64,000 bases of DNA from Microbacterium limosum (GCF_036324365.1 NZ_CP137080.1:2232001-2296000), one strand, 5' to 3'; counted from the stretch's first letter, positions 11,620 to 19,967 are shown. Program-made: numbers and translations. Notes: generated by a model from the sequence alone, not told the origin.

Positions 11620-12945
11620 GTGAGGCCCATGACAGACGCGCACGCCGCAGGGCGCGCTCCGCGCATCCTCGTGCTGCTCGGGGTGCTCGCCGCCTCGCTC
11701 ATCGCGCTTCTCCTCGTCCCCATCGGGCCGGCGACCGCGGCGGAAGACGACCCGTACCGCATCAGCGGCAACGTCCAGCTGGACGGGGAGCCGCTGGAAG
11801 GGGTGCGACTGACCGTCGAGGGCCCCGGCGGCGAGCAGGAGGTCGAGACCGACGAGAACGGTCAGTGGCGGGTCGGCGTCCCCGAACGCGGCGAGACCTA
11901 CACCGTCACCCTCGACGAGGACACGCTGCCCGAGGGCATCGCCGTCGTCGACGAGGCCGACGACTCGCCCAACGAGAAGGAGGTCGAGATGGGCGCGGGC
12001 GGCCGCGTCACCGTCAACTTCTTCATCGGCGAGGGCGAGCGCAACGTCACGAGCTTCTTCGACCAGTTCGTCCAGCGCGTCGTGCAGGGCCTGAGCTTCG
12101 GCCTCATGCTCGGGCTCGCGGCGGTCGGTCTGTCCCTCGTCTTCGGCACGACGGGGATCTCCAACTTCGCGCACGGCGAGATGGTCACCTTCGGCGCCAT
12201 CGCCGCCCTCCTGCTCGTCGGGCCCGCGAGTCTCGCGCTGCCGCTCTGGCTCGGCTTCCCGCTCGCGATCGTCCTGAGCGCGGGTCTCGGGCTCGTGCTC
12301 GACATGATCCTGTGGCGACCGCTGCGAAGGCGAAGAGTCGGCGTCGTGCAGCTCATGATCGTCTCCATCGGCCTGTCGCTGACCCTCCGCTACATCTTCC
12401 AGTTCTTCATCGGCGGTGGAACCCTCCAGCTGCCGTACTCCGCGCCACCGCGGATCAATCTCTTCGGTTCGGTCCAGCTCAGCGTGATCGACATGATCTC
12501 GATCGCGATCTGCATCGTCGTCATCGTCGCTTTCGCGCTCTGGCTCACGCGGTCCCGGCTGGGCAAGGCCACGCGCGCCATCTCCGACAACCCCTCGCTC
12601 GCCGCGGCATCCGGCATCGATGTCGACTTCGTCGTGCGGGTGGTGTGGGTCGTTGCGGGGGGCCTCGCGGGGCTCTCCGGCATCCTGTACGCCTACTTCC
12701 GCCCCGGCATCCGGTGGGACATGGGCGCGCAGGTGCTGCTGCTGATGTTCTCCGCCGTCATCCTCGGCGGCCTCGGAACCGCGTACGGCGCGCTCGTGGG
12801 CGCGCTGATCGTGGGGCTCCTGGTCGAGGTGTCGAGCCTGTGGATCCCGGCCGACCTCAAGTACGCCAGCGCGCTGTTCATCCTCATCGTCATCCTGCTG
12901 TTCCGACCGCAGGGCATCCTCGGTCGCCGGGAAAGGATCGGTTAA
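11620..12945 (+). CDS. livH: Branched-chain amino acid-type ABC permease (LivH) with an extra N-terminal beta-sandwich domain
   Basis: A 441-aa protein. Residues about 14-36 form a signal-anchor helix; residues about 45-125 (ISGNVQLDGEPLEGVRLTV, TDENGQWRVGVPERGETYTV) resemble a carboxypeptidase-regulatory or Cna-B-like beta-sandwich; the LivH permease follows from about residue 140, with GLSLVFGTTGISNFAHGEM and the coupling region SRLGKATRAISDNPSLAAASG. Standard LivH has about 300 residues, so the N-terminal 130 are an addition facing outside the cell. GTG 11620 is chosen because GGAGG ends 4 bases before it; ATG 11629 is the alternative. It is the first gene of livHMGF. The substrate (branched-chain amino acids, urea or amides) cannot be told. 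Confidence 0.88.
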   Translation: MRPMTDAHAAGRAPRILVLLGVLAASLIALLLVPIGPATAAEDDPYRISGNVQLDGEPLEGVRLTVEGPGGEQEVETDENGQWRVGVPERGETYTVTLDEDTLPEGIAVVDEADDSPNEKEVEMGAGGRVTVNFFIGEGERNVTSFFDQFVQRVVQGLSFGLMLGLAAVGLSLVFGTTGISNFAHGEMVTFGAIAALLLVGPASLALPLWLGFPLAIVLSAGLGLVLDMILWRPLRRRRVGVVQLMIVSIGLSLTLRYIFQFFIGGGTLQLPYSAPPRINLFGSVQLSVIDMISIAICIVVIVAFALWLTRSRLGKATRAISDNPSLAAASGIDVDFVVRVVWVVAGGLAGLSGILYAYFRPGIRWDMGAQVLLLMFSAVILGGLGTAYGALVGALIVGLLVEVSSLWIPADLKYASALFILIVILLFRPQGILGRRERIG

Positions 12946-12950
12946 GCACC

Positions 12951-13931
12951 ATGGACTGGCTACAGATCCTCTCCAACTCGGCCTCGTCGATCCTCAGCCC
13001 CGCCACGATCGGCTACGCGCTCGCCGCCCTCGGCCTGGCGGTGCACTTCGGCTACACGGGCCTGATCAACATGGGCATCGCCGGGTTCATGGCCATCGGG
13101 GCCTACGGCTATGCGATCGGCGTGCTCACGTTCGGGCTCGAGTGGTGGGTGGCGGCGCTCGCGGGCCTCGTCGCGTCGGCGATCTTCGCCGTGATCCTCG
13201 GCATCCCCACGCTGCGCCTGCGCGGCGACTACCTGGCGATCGTCACGATCGCCGCGGCGGAAGTGGTGCGGCTGCTGTTCCTCACGACCGCGTTCGACGA
13301 CGTCACCGGATCCGCCGACGGGCTGAGCGGGTACCACTCGAGCTTCCGGGCCGCCAACCCTCTGCCGCAGGGCACCTACGGGTTCGGTCCGTGGACGTAC
13401 AACGAGACCCAGTGGTGGGTGCGCATCATGGGCATCCTGACGCTCCTGATCGCCGCGCTCGTCGTCTGGATGCTCATGCGCAGCCCGTGGGGGCGCGTGC
13501 TCAAGGGCGTCCGCGAGGACGAGGATGCCGTGCGATCGCTCGGGAAGAACGTCTACGCCTACAAGATGCAGTCGCTCGTCCTCGGCGGGGTCATCGCCGC
13601 CGCGGGCGGCATCGTCTACGCTCTGCCCTCGGCCGTGAGCCCGGGCGTGTACGTGACGTCGCTGACGTTCTTCGTGTGGACGGCCCTCCTGCTGGGCGGC
13701 GCGGCCACCGTGTTCGGCCCGCTCCTCGGATCTCTCATCTTCTGGGTTCTGCAGACGTTCCTGGCGAACGTCCTGCCCGCCATGGCATCGGCCGGCCTGC
13801 TGTTCGGGATGTCGGCGATCCAGGCGGCAACCCTCCGCTACATCCTCGTGGGCGTCGCGCTCATGCTGCTCGTGATCTTCATGCCGCAGGGCATCCTCGG
13901 CAACAAGAAGGAGCTGACCTTTGTCAAGTGA
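12951..13931 (+). CDS. livM: Branched-chain amino acid-type ABC permease (LivM)
   Basis: A 326-aa permease partner of LivH in the membrane. It has the LivM signatures GYTGLINMGIAGFMAIGAYG near the N-terminus, IPTLRLRGDYLAIVTIA, and the cytoplasmic coupling loop SPWGRVLKGVREDEDAVRSL that contacts the ATPases. About nine hydrophobic segments are visible. ATG 12951 lies 5 bases after the livH stop, with a GAAAGGA sequence upstream. It ends by overlapping the TTG start of livG by 11 bases. Family members import hydrophobic amino acids, urea or short amides. Confidence 0.95.
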   Translation: MDWLQILSNSASSILSPATIGYALAALGLAVHFGYTGLINMGIAGFMAIGAYGYAIGVLTFGLEWWVAALAGLVASAIFAVILGIPTLRLRGDYLAIVTIAAAEVVRLLFLTTAFDDVTGSADGLSGYHSSFRAANPLPQGTYGFGPWTYNETQWWVRIMGILTLLIAALVVWMLMRSPWGRVLKGVREDEDAVRSLGKNVYAYKMQSLVLGGVIAAAGGIVYALPSAVSPGVYVTSLTFFVWTALLLGGAATVFGPLLGSLIFWVLQTFLANVLPAMASAGLLFGMSAIQAATLRYILVGVALMLLVIFMPQGILGNKKELTFVK

Positions 13932-14925
13932 CGCACAGGGGGCCGGGGCCCCCACCGCACCCACCGCCCGCGCGAAGACGACGGGCCTCCACGTCGGCGA
14001 GGCCGCCCCCGGCGTGGCCAAGGTCGACCCGATCATCATCGCCGACGGGGTGCGCCGCACCTTCGGCGGCGTGACCGCGGTCGACGTCGAGCACCTCGAG
14101 ATCCCCCGAGGTGCCATCACGGCGCTCATCGGGCCGAACGGGGCCGGCAAGACCACGCTCTTCAACCTCCTGACGGGGTTCGACAGGCCCGACGCCGGGT
14201 CGTGGTCGTTCGACGGCCGCTCCCTCTCGGGCGTGCCCGCGTACAAGGTGGCCCGCCTGGGGCTCGTACGGACGTTCCAGCTGACCAAGGCGCTGGGCCT
14301 TCTGACCGTTCTCGAGAACATGAAGCTCGGCGCCACCGGCCAGCGCGGCGAGAGGTTCTGGCAGAGCATGATCCCCGCCGTCTGGCGCAAACAGGACACG
14401 GGGATCGAGGAGCGCGCGATGCGCCTGCTCGCGAAGTTCAAGCTCGACACGAAGGCCTCCGACTTCGCCGCGAGCCTCTCGGGCGGCCAGCGGAAGCTGC
14501 TGGAGATGGCCCGCTCGCTCATGACCCAGCCGACCCTCGTCATGCTCGACGAGCCGATGGCCGGGGTCAACCCCGCCCTCACGGAGTCGCTGCTCGACCA
14601 CATCCTCGATCTGAAGGACGAGGGGATGACGGTGCTCTTCGTCGAGCACGACATGCACATGGTGCGGCACATCGCCGACTGGGTGGTCGTCATGGCGGAG
14701 GGACGCGTGGTCGCCGAGGGCGATCCGCACACCGTCATGCGCAACCCCGCCGTGATCGACGCCTACCTGGGCGCGCATCAGGAGCTCGACCTGGGCGTCG
14801 TCACCGGCAGGATCCAGACGGCGGACGCCGACCCCACGACGGATGCCGCGGCATCCCGAGCCGCGAGCGCCGAGGCGCTCGTCGCCGACGGCATCGCCGA
14901 GGACGAGAAGGAGCAGAACCCGTGA
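13921..14925 (+). CDS. livG: ABC transporter ATPase (LivG)
   Basis: A 334-aa ATPase of the LivG type. It carries Walker A GPNGAGKTTLFNLLTGF, the Q-loop region VRTFQ, the signature LSGGQRKLLEMA and Walker B LVMLDEPMAGVNP, followed by the switch His in FVEHDMHMV. A 40-residue N-terminal and a 50-residue Ala-rich C-terminal extension make it longer than the usual 255. The start is a TTG at 13921 inside the end of livM, supported by AAGGAG seven bases upstream and the absence of ATG or GTG nearby. The C-terminal extension contains a GGATGCC-GC-GGCATCC palindrome. It energises the LivHM permease together with LivF. Confidence 0.95.
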   Translation: MSSDAQGAGAPTAPTARAKTTGLHVGEAAPGVAKVDPIIIADGVRRTFGGVTAVDVEHLEIPRGAITALIGPNGAGKTTLFNLLTGFDRPDAGSWSFDGRSLSGVPAYKVARLGLVRTFQLTKALGLLTVLENMKLGATGQRGERFWQSMIPAVWRKQDTGIEERAMRLLAKFKLDTKASDFAASLSGGQRKLLEMARSLMTQPTLVMLDEPMAGVNPALTESLLDHILDLKDEGMTVLFVEHDMHMVRHIADWVVVMAEGRVVAEGDPHTVMRNPAVIDAYLGAHQELDLGVVTGRIQTADADPTTDAAASRAASAEALVADGIAEDEKEQNP

Positions 14926-15659
14926 GCACCCCCGTCGCCACCCGCACCGTCGTCCACGTCGCGGACGTCCACGCCGGCTACCTGCCCGGGGTGAACATCC
15001 TCAACGGGTGCTCGCTGACCGCCGAGAAGGGTGAACTGATCGGCATCATCGGCCCCAACGGGGCGGGCAAGTCCACCCTCCTGAAGGCGATCTTCGGCCA
15101 GGTCAACGTCCGCAGCGGCTCGATCACGCTCGAGGGTGACGACATCACGGGGCTCAAGGCCAACAAGCTCGTGCAGCGGGGGGTCGGCTTCATCCCGCAG
15201 ACGAACAACGTCTTCCCGACCCTCACGATCGAGGAGAACCTGCAGATGGGCCTGTACCAGCGCCCGTCCGCCTACAAGGAGCGGCTCGAGTTCGTCACCG
15301 GGATCTTCGCCGAGCTCGGCGCCCGTCTGAAGCAGAGGGCGGGCTCGCTCTCGGGCGGCGAACGCCAGATGGTGGCGATGAGCCGTGCGCTCATGATGGA
15401 CCCCAAGGTCCTACTCCTCGACGAGCCGTCTGCGGGCCTGTCCCCCGTTCGCCAGGACGAGGCGTTCATCCGCGTCTCGGAGATCAACAAGGCCGGCGTG
15501 ACCTGCATCATGGTCGAGCAGAACGCGCGGCGCTGCCTGCAGATCTGCGACCGGGGCTATGTGCTCGACCAGGGCCGCGACGCCTACACCGGCACGGGGC
15601 GCGAGCTGCTGGCCGACCCGAAGGTCACCGAGCTGTACCTGGGCACCCTCGGCGCCTGA
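14922..15659 (+). CDS. livF: ABC transporter ATPase (LivF)
   Basis: A 245-aa ATPase of normal LivF length, the partner of LivG. It has Walker A GPNGAGKSTLLKAIFG, the LivF-type segment GVGFIPQTNNVFPTLTIEEN, signature LSGGERQMVAMSRAL and Walker B VLLLDEPSAGLSP. The GTG start overlaps the livG stop as GTGA, with GAGAAGGAG upstream. It is the last gene of the operon; the next gene downstream is on the opposite strand and no clear terminator was found between them. Confidence 0.95.
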   Translation: MSTPVATRTVVHVADVHAGYLPGVNILNGCSLTAEKGELIGIIGPNGAGKSTLLKAIFGQVNVRSGSITLEGDDITGLKANKLVQRGVGFIPQTNNVFPTLTIEENLQMGLYQRPSAYKERLEFVTGIFAELGARLKQRAGSLSGGERQMVAMSRALMMDPKVLLLDEPSAGLSPVRQDEAFIRVSEINKAGVTCIMVEQNARRCLQICDRGYVLDQGRDAYTGTGRELLADPKVTELYLGTLGA

Positions 15660-15703
15660 CGGCGCGTCAGCAGGCCGACGACCCGAATCCGGGCATCCGG
15701 TCA

Positions 15704-16630
15704 TCAGCCGTTCCCGGTGCTGGACAACATTCCGGAAGGACGCCGCGGATCAGCCCCCATGCGACGTGATCGGGCCCGACGCGCCGGTGCTGCCGGAGTG
15801 TTGTCCGTCCGGGGACCGATCTTCTGGAGCATGGCGACGATGACCCGGCCGAGCGCGGGCGCATCGGCGAAGATGTCCGCCGCCACCGGGCGGATGCTGG
15901 CGTAGCCGCGCGCGGCCAGAGCGAGGTCCCGCCGCCGATCCGCGACCTGCGCTTGCCATCCTCCATGGTGTGCACGGCTGTCGCATTGGATGACGAGCCA
16001 CCCCTCGACGACGAAGTCGACGCGGCCGACGCCGTCGATCCAGACCTGGCACTCGAAGCTCAGCCCCAGAGCGCGGAGGAGGAGGCGGACAAATGTCTCC
16101 GGCCCCGACTCGCACCGGCCGTCCACGAGTGCGCGCAGACCGCGACGCCGCCGGGGAACGAGCCGGAACAACTCGTCCAGGCCCTCCTCGTCGACGAGTC
16201 CGAGGTTCACGGCGCTGTCGAGAGTGGCGATCGCCGCCCGAGGCGTCTGGCAGATCGTGGCTTGGAGCAGCGCATCGAACACCTCCACGCGGAGCGATCG
16301 CGGGGGCGGAGTTCGGCGCAGCGGGGCCCAGTGGAGGCGCACACCGGGTGTCGGTCGCAGGCGGGTCGTGTGTGGCGGCACCTGAACGTGCACGTCGCCG
16401 CGGTCGAGGACGAAGACCCCGCGCTCCGCGAGCAGGCTCGTGCACGCGAGACGTCCCCCGGCCGCGGCTGCGGTCGTGGCCGAGGCCGAGGACGCGGGGC
16501 TCAGATAGAGGCCCTGCCGCGGCCGCAGCAGCCGCTCACCCCGCACCATCGCGGCGATGCGGGCCTGCGAGAGACCCTGCGCCTTCAGGTCGGCGTGGCA
16601 GTAGACGCGATCGGGATCCAGCGCGAGCAT
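15704..16630 (-). CDS. DUF559-type (Vsr-fold) domain protein with an AbiEi-like N-terminus
   Basis: A 308-aa protein. The first 60 residues (YCHADLKAQGLSQARIAAMV, RPRQGLYL) look like the winged helix found in AbiEi-type antitoxins and related transcriptional proteins. The C-terminal half has the DUF559/Vsr-like endonuclease fold: VWIDGVGRVDFVVEGWLV, IQCDSRAHHGG and RRRDLALAARGYASIR. Proteins of this layout are common single genes in actinobacteria with no established role. The last 30 residues (after KIGPRTDNTP) are encoded by repeat copy B, which also supplies the stop codon, so the natural C-terminus seems to have been overwritten. Repeat copy C lies 100 bp upstream of the start. Confidence 0.7.
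   Translation of the reverse strand: MLALDPDRVYCHADLKAQGLSQARIAAMVRGERLLRPRQGLYLSPASSASATTAAAAGGRLACTSLLAERGVFVLDRGDVHVQVPPHTTRLRPTPGVRLHWAPLRRTPPPRSLRVEVFDALLQATICQTPRAAIATLDSAVNLGLVDEEGLDELFRLVPRRRRGLRALVDGRCESGPETFVRLLLRALGLSFECQVWIDGVGRVDFVVEGWLVIQCDSRAHHGGWQAQVADRRRDLALAARGYASIRPVAADIFADAPALGRVIVAMLQKIGPRTDNTPAAPARRARSRRMGADPRRPSGMLSSTGNG
15722..15806. repeat. Palindromic repeat element, copy B, inside the DUF559 gene end
   Basis: The ends are GGACAACATTCCGG at 15722 and CCGGAGTGTTGTCC at 15793-15806, differing at one position that would form a G-U pair in RNA. Total length is 85 bp. It covers most of the last 28 codons of the minus-strand DUF559 gene. Confidence 0.75.
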
Positions 16631-16729
16631 CGCCCCAGCCTCCGCGGCAACCGCGGGCCCGGACGCCGCGGTGACGTCATCCGGGGACGGCGGCCCGGAT
16701 CACGGGAGCGGGGAGGAGGGCCGGTTCGG

Positions 16730-16814
16730 GACAATACTCCGGAGGTCTCGCGCCGCACGGGCTCTCCCAGCCCTGCAGCCCCGCCGACGCGGCGAAAGCG
16801 TCCGGAGTGTTGTC
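16730..16814. repeat. Palindromic repeat element, copy C
   Basis: Arms GACAATACTCCGGA (left) and TCCGGAGTGTTGTC (right) with one mismatch, total 85 bp, the same length as copy B. It lies in the intergenic region between the start of the DUF559 gene and the end of livJ. Confidence 0.75.
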
Positions 16815-16850
16815 ACGCTGCGCCGCCCCTGAGCCGCCGCCACCGACAAA

Positions 16851-16884
16851 CAGCGGCCCCGCTTCCGAAGAACCGGGGCCGCTG
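16851..16884 (-). terminator. Intrinsic terminator of livJ
   Basis: Perfect 11-bp stem (16851-16861 with 16874-16884) around a 12-base loop, starting 19 bases beyond the livJ stop. On the minus strand it is followed by TTTGTCGG, a short T-tract. Confidence 0.8.
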
Positions 16885-16902
16885 CCGTTGCGGGTGGAGG
16901 GA

Positions 16903-18177
16903 TCAGCCCTCGTAGGCCGCGTAGGTGTTGTCGTCGCCGAACTCGTAGATGCCGATCGACGCCTCGGTCGGGTCGCCGACCTCGTCGAAGGTGATCGGAC
17001 CGGAGACGCCGTCGTAGTCGGCGACGCCGCCGCCGAGGATGATCTCGGCGCACTCCGCGTAGCTGGAGCAGGACTCTCCGTCGCCGGAGCCGCCGGAGAC
17101 CTCGACGAGCTTCTCCGCGATCGCGGCGCTGTCGGTCGAGCCGGCCGCGAGCGAGGCGAGCGCCAGCAGGATAGTGGCGTCGTAGGACTCGGCCGCGTAG
17201 CTGTACTCCTCGAGCGCGGCGATGCCCTCGGCCTCCAGGAACGCGTCCAGCTCATCCGTGAAGGCGGCGATGGAGTCGATCGTCAGACCCGGCAGCGTGC
17301 CCTTCGCGCCCGTGAGCGAGCCCGCGGGGAACTGATCGCCGAAGTTCGACAGGTTGCCGTCGACGAAGTAGAGCTTGTCGCTGGGGATCTGACCGAACAG
17401 GCTCGGCAGGATCGTCGTGACCTCCTCGAACGTGATCAGCGCGATCGCGTCGGGGGCGGCCGCGACGACCTCGCTGATCTGAGCGTCGAACGACGTGTCA
17501 CCCGTGTTGTAGGTGGGCGCCGCGACGACCTCGCCGCCCGCGGCCTCGAAGGCCTCGGTGACGTAGCCGGCGAGACCGGTCCCGTACGAGTCGTTCAGCA
17601 CGATCATGCCGAGCGTCTGGTTGCCGTCCTCGGCGATGAGGTTTCCGAGCACCTCGCCCTGCAGGACGTCCGAGGGCGCCGTGCGGAAGTACAGCCCGTT
17701 GTCGTCGTAGGTCGTGAACACGTCCGAGGTGTTGGCGGGCGAGAACTGGATGACGCCGGCACCCACGACCTGGTCGATGAACTGCAGCGAGGTGCCCGAC
17801 GACGCGGCGCCGATGATGGCGGACACGCCCTCACCGAGCAGACGCGGGATCTCGGTCTCGTAGGCCTTGTTGTCGGTGTCGCCCGAGTCGCCGTAGATGA
17901 CGTCGAGGGTCAGGCCCGTGTCGGCCGTGGCCTCGTTGATCTGGGCCGTCGCGTAGGCCACACCGGCCTCCTCCGGCGGGCCGAGGAAGGCGAGGTTGCC
18001 CGTCTGGGGCAGTGCCGTTCCGATCGTGAGGGTCATCTCCTCTCCGGCTTCGGCTGCCGGGGCGGACGATTCGGTGTCGCCGCCGCTGCCGGCACAACCC
18101 GCGAGGAAGAGCGCGCCGACGCCGACGACGGCGATGCCACCGACGACCTTTCCGCGCGAACGGGAGAAGACGCTCAT
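16903..18177 (-). CDS. livJ: ABC transporter substrate-binding lipoprotein (LivJ-like)
   Basis: A 424-aa periplasmic-binding-type protein tethered outside the membrane. It has a lipoprotein signal with lipobox LAGC near residue 30, then a type I binding fold: IGTALPQTGNLAFLGPPEEA, VIYGDSGDTDNKAYETEIPR, IIGAASSGTS and IVLNDSYGTGLA, features of Leu/Ile/Val-binding family proteins. ATG 18177 has AAGGAG six bases upstream. It very likely serves LivHMGF, but it is on the opposite strand about 1.2 kb away with the DUF559 gene between, and has its own promoter and terminator. The family binds amino acids, amides or urea; the ligand is unknown. Confidence 0.9.
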   Translation of the reverse strand: MSVFSRSRGKVVGGIAVVGVGALFLAGCAGSGGDTESSAPAAEAGEEMTLTIGTALPQTGNLAFLGPPEEAGVAYATAQINEATADTGLTLDVIYGDSGDTDNKAYETEIPRLLGEGVSAIIGAASSGTSLQFIDQVVGAGVIQFSPANTSDVFTTYDDNGLYFRTAPSDVLQGEVLGNLIAEDGNQTLGMIVLNDSYGTGLAGYVTEAFEAAGGEVVAAPTYNTGDTSFDAQISEVVAAAPDAIALITFEEVTTILPSLFGQIPSDKLYFVDGNLSNFGDQFPAGSLTGAKGTLPGLTIDSIAAFTDELDAFLEAEGIAALEEYSYAAESYDATILLALASLAAGSTDSAAIAEKLVEVSGGSGDGESCSSYAECAEIILGGGVADYDGVSGPITFDEVGDPTEASIGIYEFGDDNTYAAYEG

Positions 18178-18235
18178 AGTGCTCCTTGCTGTAAACGAAC
18201 GCTGGGCCGGCCCTGGCGCCGACCTCGTGGATCTC

Positions 18236-18262
18236 ACCCTAAGCGCGGGACCCGCGTTCCAA
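18236..18262 (-). promoter_or_regulatory. Candidate livJ promoter
   Basis: On the minus strand TAGGGT (18241-18236) forms a plausible -10 about 60 bases before livJ, with GTTGGA 16 bases further upstream as a weak -35. The remaining 170 bp up to rarD holds nothing else I can name. Confidence 0.35.
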
Positions 18263-18432
18263 CGTTGCGGTGCGTTAACGATGTGTCACGAGATGGTCAC
18301 GGCACGATAACGGCCGTCTCATCAGCCCGAAATCACCCCGGCGAGACGACGGCGTCGGACCCGGTGCCGCGGATGCCGGTACCTGGTACGCAGAACCGCA
18401 TCCGCCCGCGTGGGCCCCGCCCGCTTCGCCAG

Positions 18433-19368
18433 TCAGGTGATCGGGGCGACGTCCGAGACGCCCCTGTGGCGGCGCGAGTACAGCAGCTGATCGATCGTCA
18501 GGACCGACAGGGCGACCCACACCAGGCCGAAGCCGATCCACCGCTCGAGCGGCATCGGCTCTCCGAGGATCCACGCGCCGGTGATGAACTGCATGATCGG
18601 GGCGATGAACTGGAGCAGCCCGATGACGGTCAGGGGCACCCGCCGCGCACCGGCAGCGAAGAACAGCAGCGGTGTCGCCGTCGCAACCCCTGCCAGCGAG
18701 AGCAGCACCGCGTTCCACACACCGGCCGTGCCGAAGGTGAGGCCGGATGCGAACGAGACCGCGACCAGCTGCCCGATCGCGACCGGCGCGAGCCAGAACG
18801 ACTCCAGGGTGAGTCCGCTGACCGCGTCCACGCGAGGGCCGATCTGCTTCTTGACGAGGCCGTAGACGCCGAAGGATGCCGCGAGGGTCAGGGCTATCCA
18901 CGGGAAGGTGCCGTACCCGACGACGATGACGCCAACGGCGAGGGCGCTGATGCCGATCGCGATCCACTGCGTCATCCGGAGGCTCTCGCGCAGGACGAGA
19001 ACGCCCAGGATGACGGTGAAGATGGGGTTGATGAAATACCCCAGGCTCGTCTCGATCACGTGCCCGGACAGGGTCGCGATGAGGAACACCTGCCAGTTGA
19101 CGTAGATGACGGCTCCCGCGAGCGCCGTCCACAGCAGCAGGCGGGGCTGGCGGATGATGCGCCCGAACGCTCCCCAGGAGCGGGTCACGCTCAGGAGCAC
19201 GGCGCAGAAGACCAGCGAGAGCAGGATGCGCCACGCGACGATCTCCCACGGGCCCGTCGGGGCCAGGGTGAGGAAGTACAGCGGCAGGAATCCCCAGAGC
19301 AGGTACGCCGTGAAGGCGTACACCCCGCCGAGAGCACGCTCCCGGGCGGGATCGGGCGCGTGGTTCAC
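18433..19368 (-). CDS. rarD: RarD family EamA/DMT transporter
   Basis: A 311-aa membrane protein with ten hydrophobic segments in two EamA repeats, of the usual length for RarD (chloramphenicol-sensitive protein). Recognisable segments are GVYAFTAYLLWGFLPLYF at the start, SLGYFINPIFTVILGVLVL, GYGTFPWIALTLAASFGVYG and LQFIAPIMQFITGAWILGE. RarD proteins are drug/metabolite exporters or importers of unproven substrate. GTG 19368 is the start. It is a single gene; the 150-bp stretch up to groES holds only the shared terminator. Confidence 0.9.
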   Translation of the reverse strand: MNHAPDPARERALGGVYAFTAYLLWGFLPLYFLTLAPTGPWEIVAWRILLSLVFCAVLLSVTRSWGAFGRIIRQPRLLLWTALAGAVIYVNWQVFLIATLSGHVIETSLGYFINPIFTVILGVLVLRESLRMTQWIAIGISALAVGVIVVGYGTFPWIALTLAASFGVYGLVKKQIGPRVDAVSGLTLESFWLAPVAIGQLVAVSFASGLTFGTAGVWNAVLLSLAGVATATPLLFFAAGARRVPLTVIGLLQFIAPIMQFITGAWILGEPMPLERWIGFGLVWVALSVLTIDQLLYSRRHRGVSDVAPIT

Positions 19369-19472
19369 CGGCTCAGCCTACCGCCGGAGCGACGTCCGGC
19401 TCGGGACGCCGCGTGCCCCCGCTCACTCAGCGGGAGGACCCGGTCGCGACACCCCGGCGCACCCGCAAACGA

Positions 19473-19508
19473 CGAAGGACCCGGATGCCGCGGCATCCGG
19501 GTCCTTCG
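19473..19508 (-). terminator. Terminator of groES built from an inverted GGATGCC pair
   Basis: A perfect 17-bp inverted repeat centred on GGATGCCGCGGCATCC, located 15 bases after the groES stop on the minus strand. The minus strand continues TCGTCGTTTGC. The core is the iterated word described in the findings. Confidence 0.75.
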
Positions 19509-19522
19509 GTGGTGTGCGTCGC

Positions 19523-19831
19523 TCAGCGAACGACGACCGCGAGCACGTCGCGGGCCGAGAGCACGAGGAACTCGTCGGCGCCGAACTTGACCTCGGTTCC
19601 GCCGTACTTGCTGTAGATCACGCGGTCACCGACGGCGACATCGAGCGGAACGCGGTTGCCGTTGTCATCGATGCGGCCGGGGCCCACCGCGACGACCTCG
19701 CCCTCTTGGGGCTTCTCCTTCGCGGTGTCGGGGATGACCAGGCCGGAGGCCGTCGTCTGCTCCGCCTCGACCTGGCGGATGACGATGCGGTCCTCGAGCG
19801 GCTTGATGGAAACCTGAGTGGAAACCGTCAC
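19523..19831 (-). CDS. groES: Co-chaperonin GroES
   Basis: A 102-aa protein of normal length that caps the GroEL chaperonin. It has [19 protein letters not shown] at the N-terminus, the mobile-loop region [19 protein letters not shown], then [26 protein letters not shown] and [13 protein letters not shown] 19831 has GAGG six bases upstream. No groEL follows; the gene is monocistronic, ending in a strong terminator, as seen in several actinobacteria where a groEL copy lies elsewhere. Heat-shock control by HrcA is indicated by two CIRCE-type operators upstream. Confidence 0.97.
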   Translation of the reverse strand: MTVSTQVSIKPLEDRIVIRQVEAEQTTASGLVIPDTAKEKPQEGEVVAVGPGRIDDNGNRVPLDVAVGDRVIYSKYGGTEVKFGADEFLVLSARDVLAVVVR

Positions 19832-19860
19832 GGTCTACCTCTTTCTTGATCCAAGACTCA

Positions 19861-19887
19861 TTAGCAACCTCGCTGCGAGAGTGCTAA
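19861..19887 (-). promoter_or_regulatory. CIRCE operator (HrcA site) at the groES transcription start
   Basis: TTAGCAACC-N9-GAGTGCTAA matches the CIRCE consensus TTAGCACTC-N9-GAGTGCTAA in all of one arm and most of the other. It begins 30 bases before the groES start codon and just downstream of the -10 TACACT (19897-19892 on the minus strand), the position where HrcA blocks transcription. Confidence 0.88.
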
Positions 19888-19891
19888 TGAC

Positions 19892-19920
19892 AGTGTAGGC
19901 ATCCGCTGGCACTCCCGCAA
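19892..19920 (-). promoter_or_regulatory. groES promoter
   Basis: On the minus strand TTGCGG (19920-19915) and TACACT (19897-19892) are separated by exactly 17 bases. The -35 lies inside the second palindrome and the -10 abuts the CIRCE site, so both operators overlap the promoter. Confidence 0.6.
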
Positions 19921-19938
19921 CGCGAGTGCCAGCGGATG
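19900..19938. promoter_or_regulatory. Second CIRCE-like operator, perfect 15-bp arms
   Basis: CATCCGCTGGCACTC and its exact complement flank a 9-bp spacer. The inner half-sites GGCACTC-N9-GAGTGCC equal the CIRCE core apart from TTA to CTG at the outer edge. It covers the -35 of groES and lies 30 bp before the divergent methyltransferase gene, so it could act on either. Confidence 0.65.
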
Positions 19939-19967
19939 ACGGCGTCGCCCGCCGTAGGGTGGTGCGG

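Noticed and set aside
15704..16630. AbiE-type toxin-antitoxin pair
   Set aside because: The N-terminal resemblance to AbiEi is weak and no AbiEii nucleotidyltransferase gene is adjacent on either side.
16807..19590. A 927-codon plus-strand open frame
   Set aside because: It is antisense to livJ and rarD, Arg/Asp/Gly-rich in composition, and results from the third-position G+C of the real genes.
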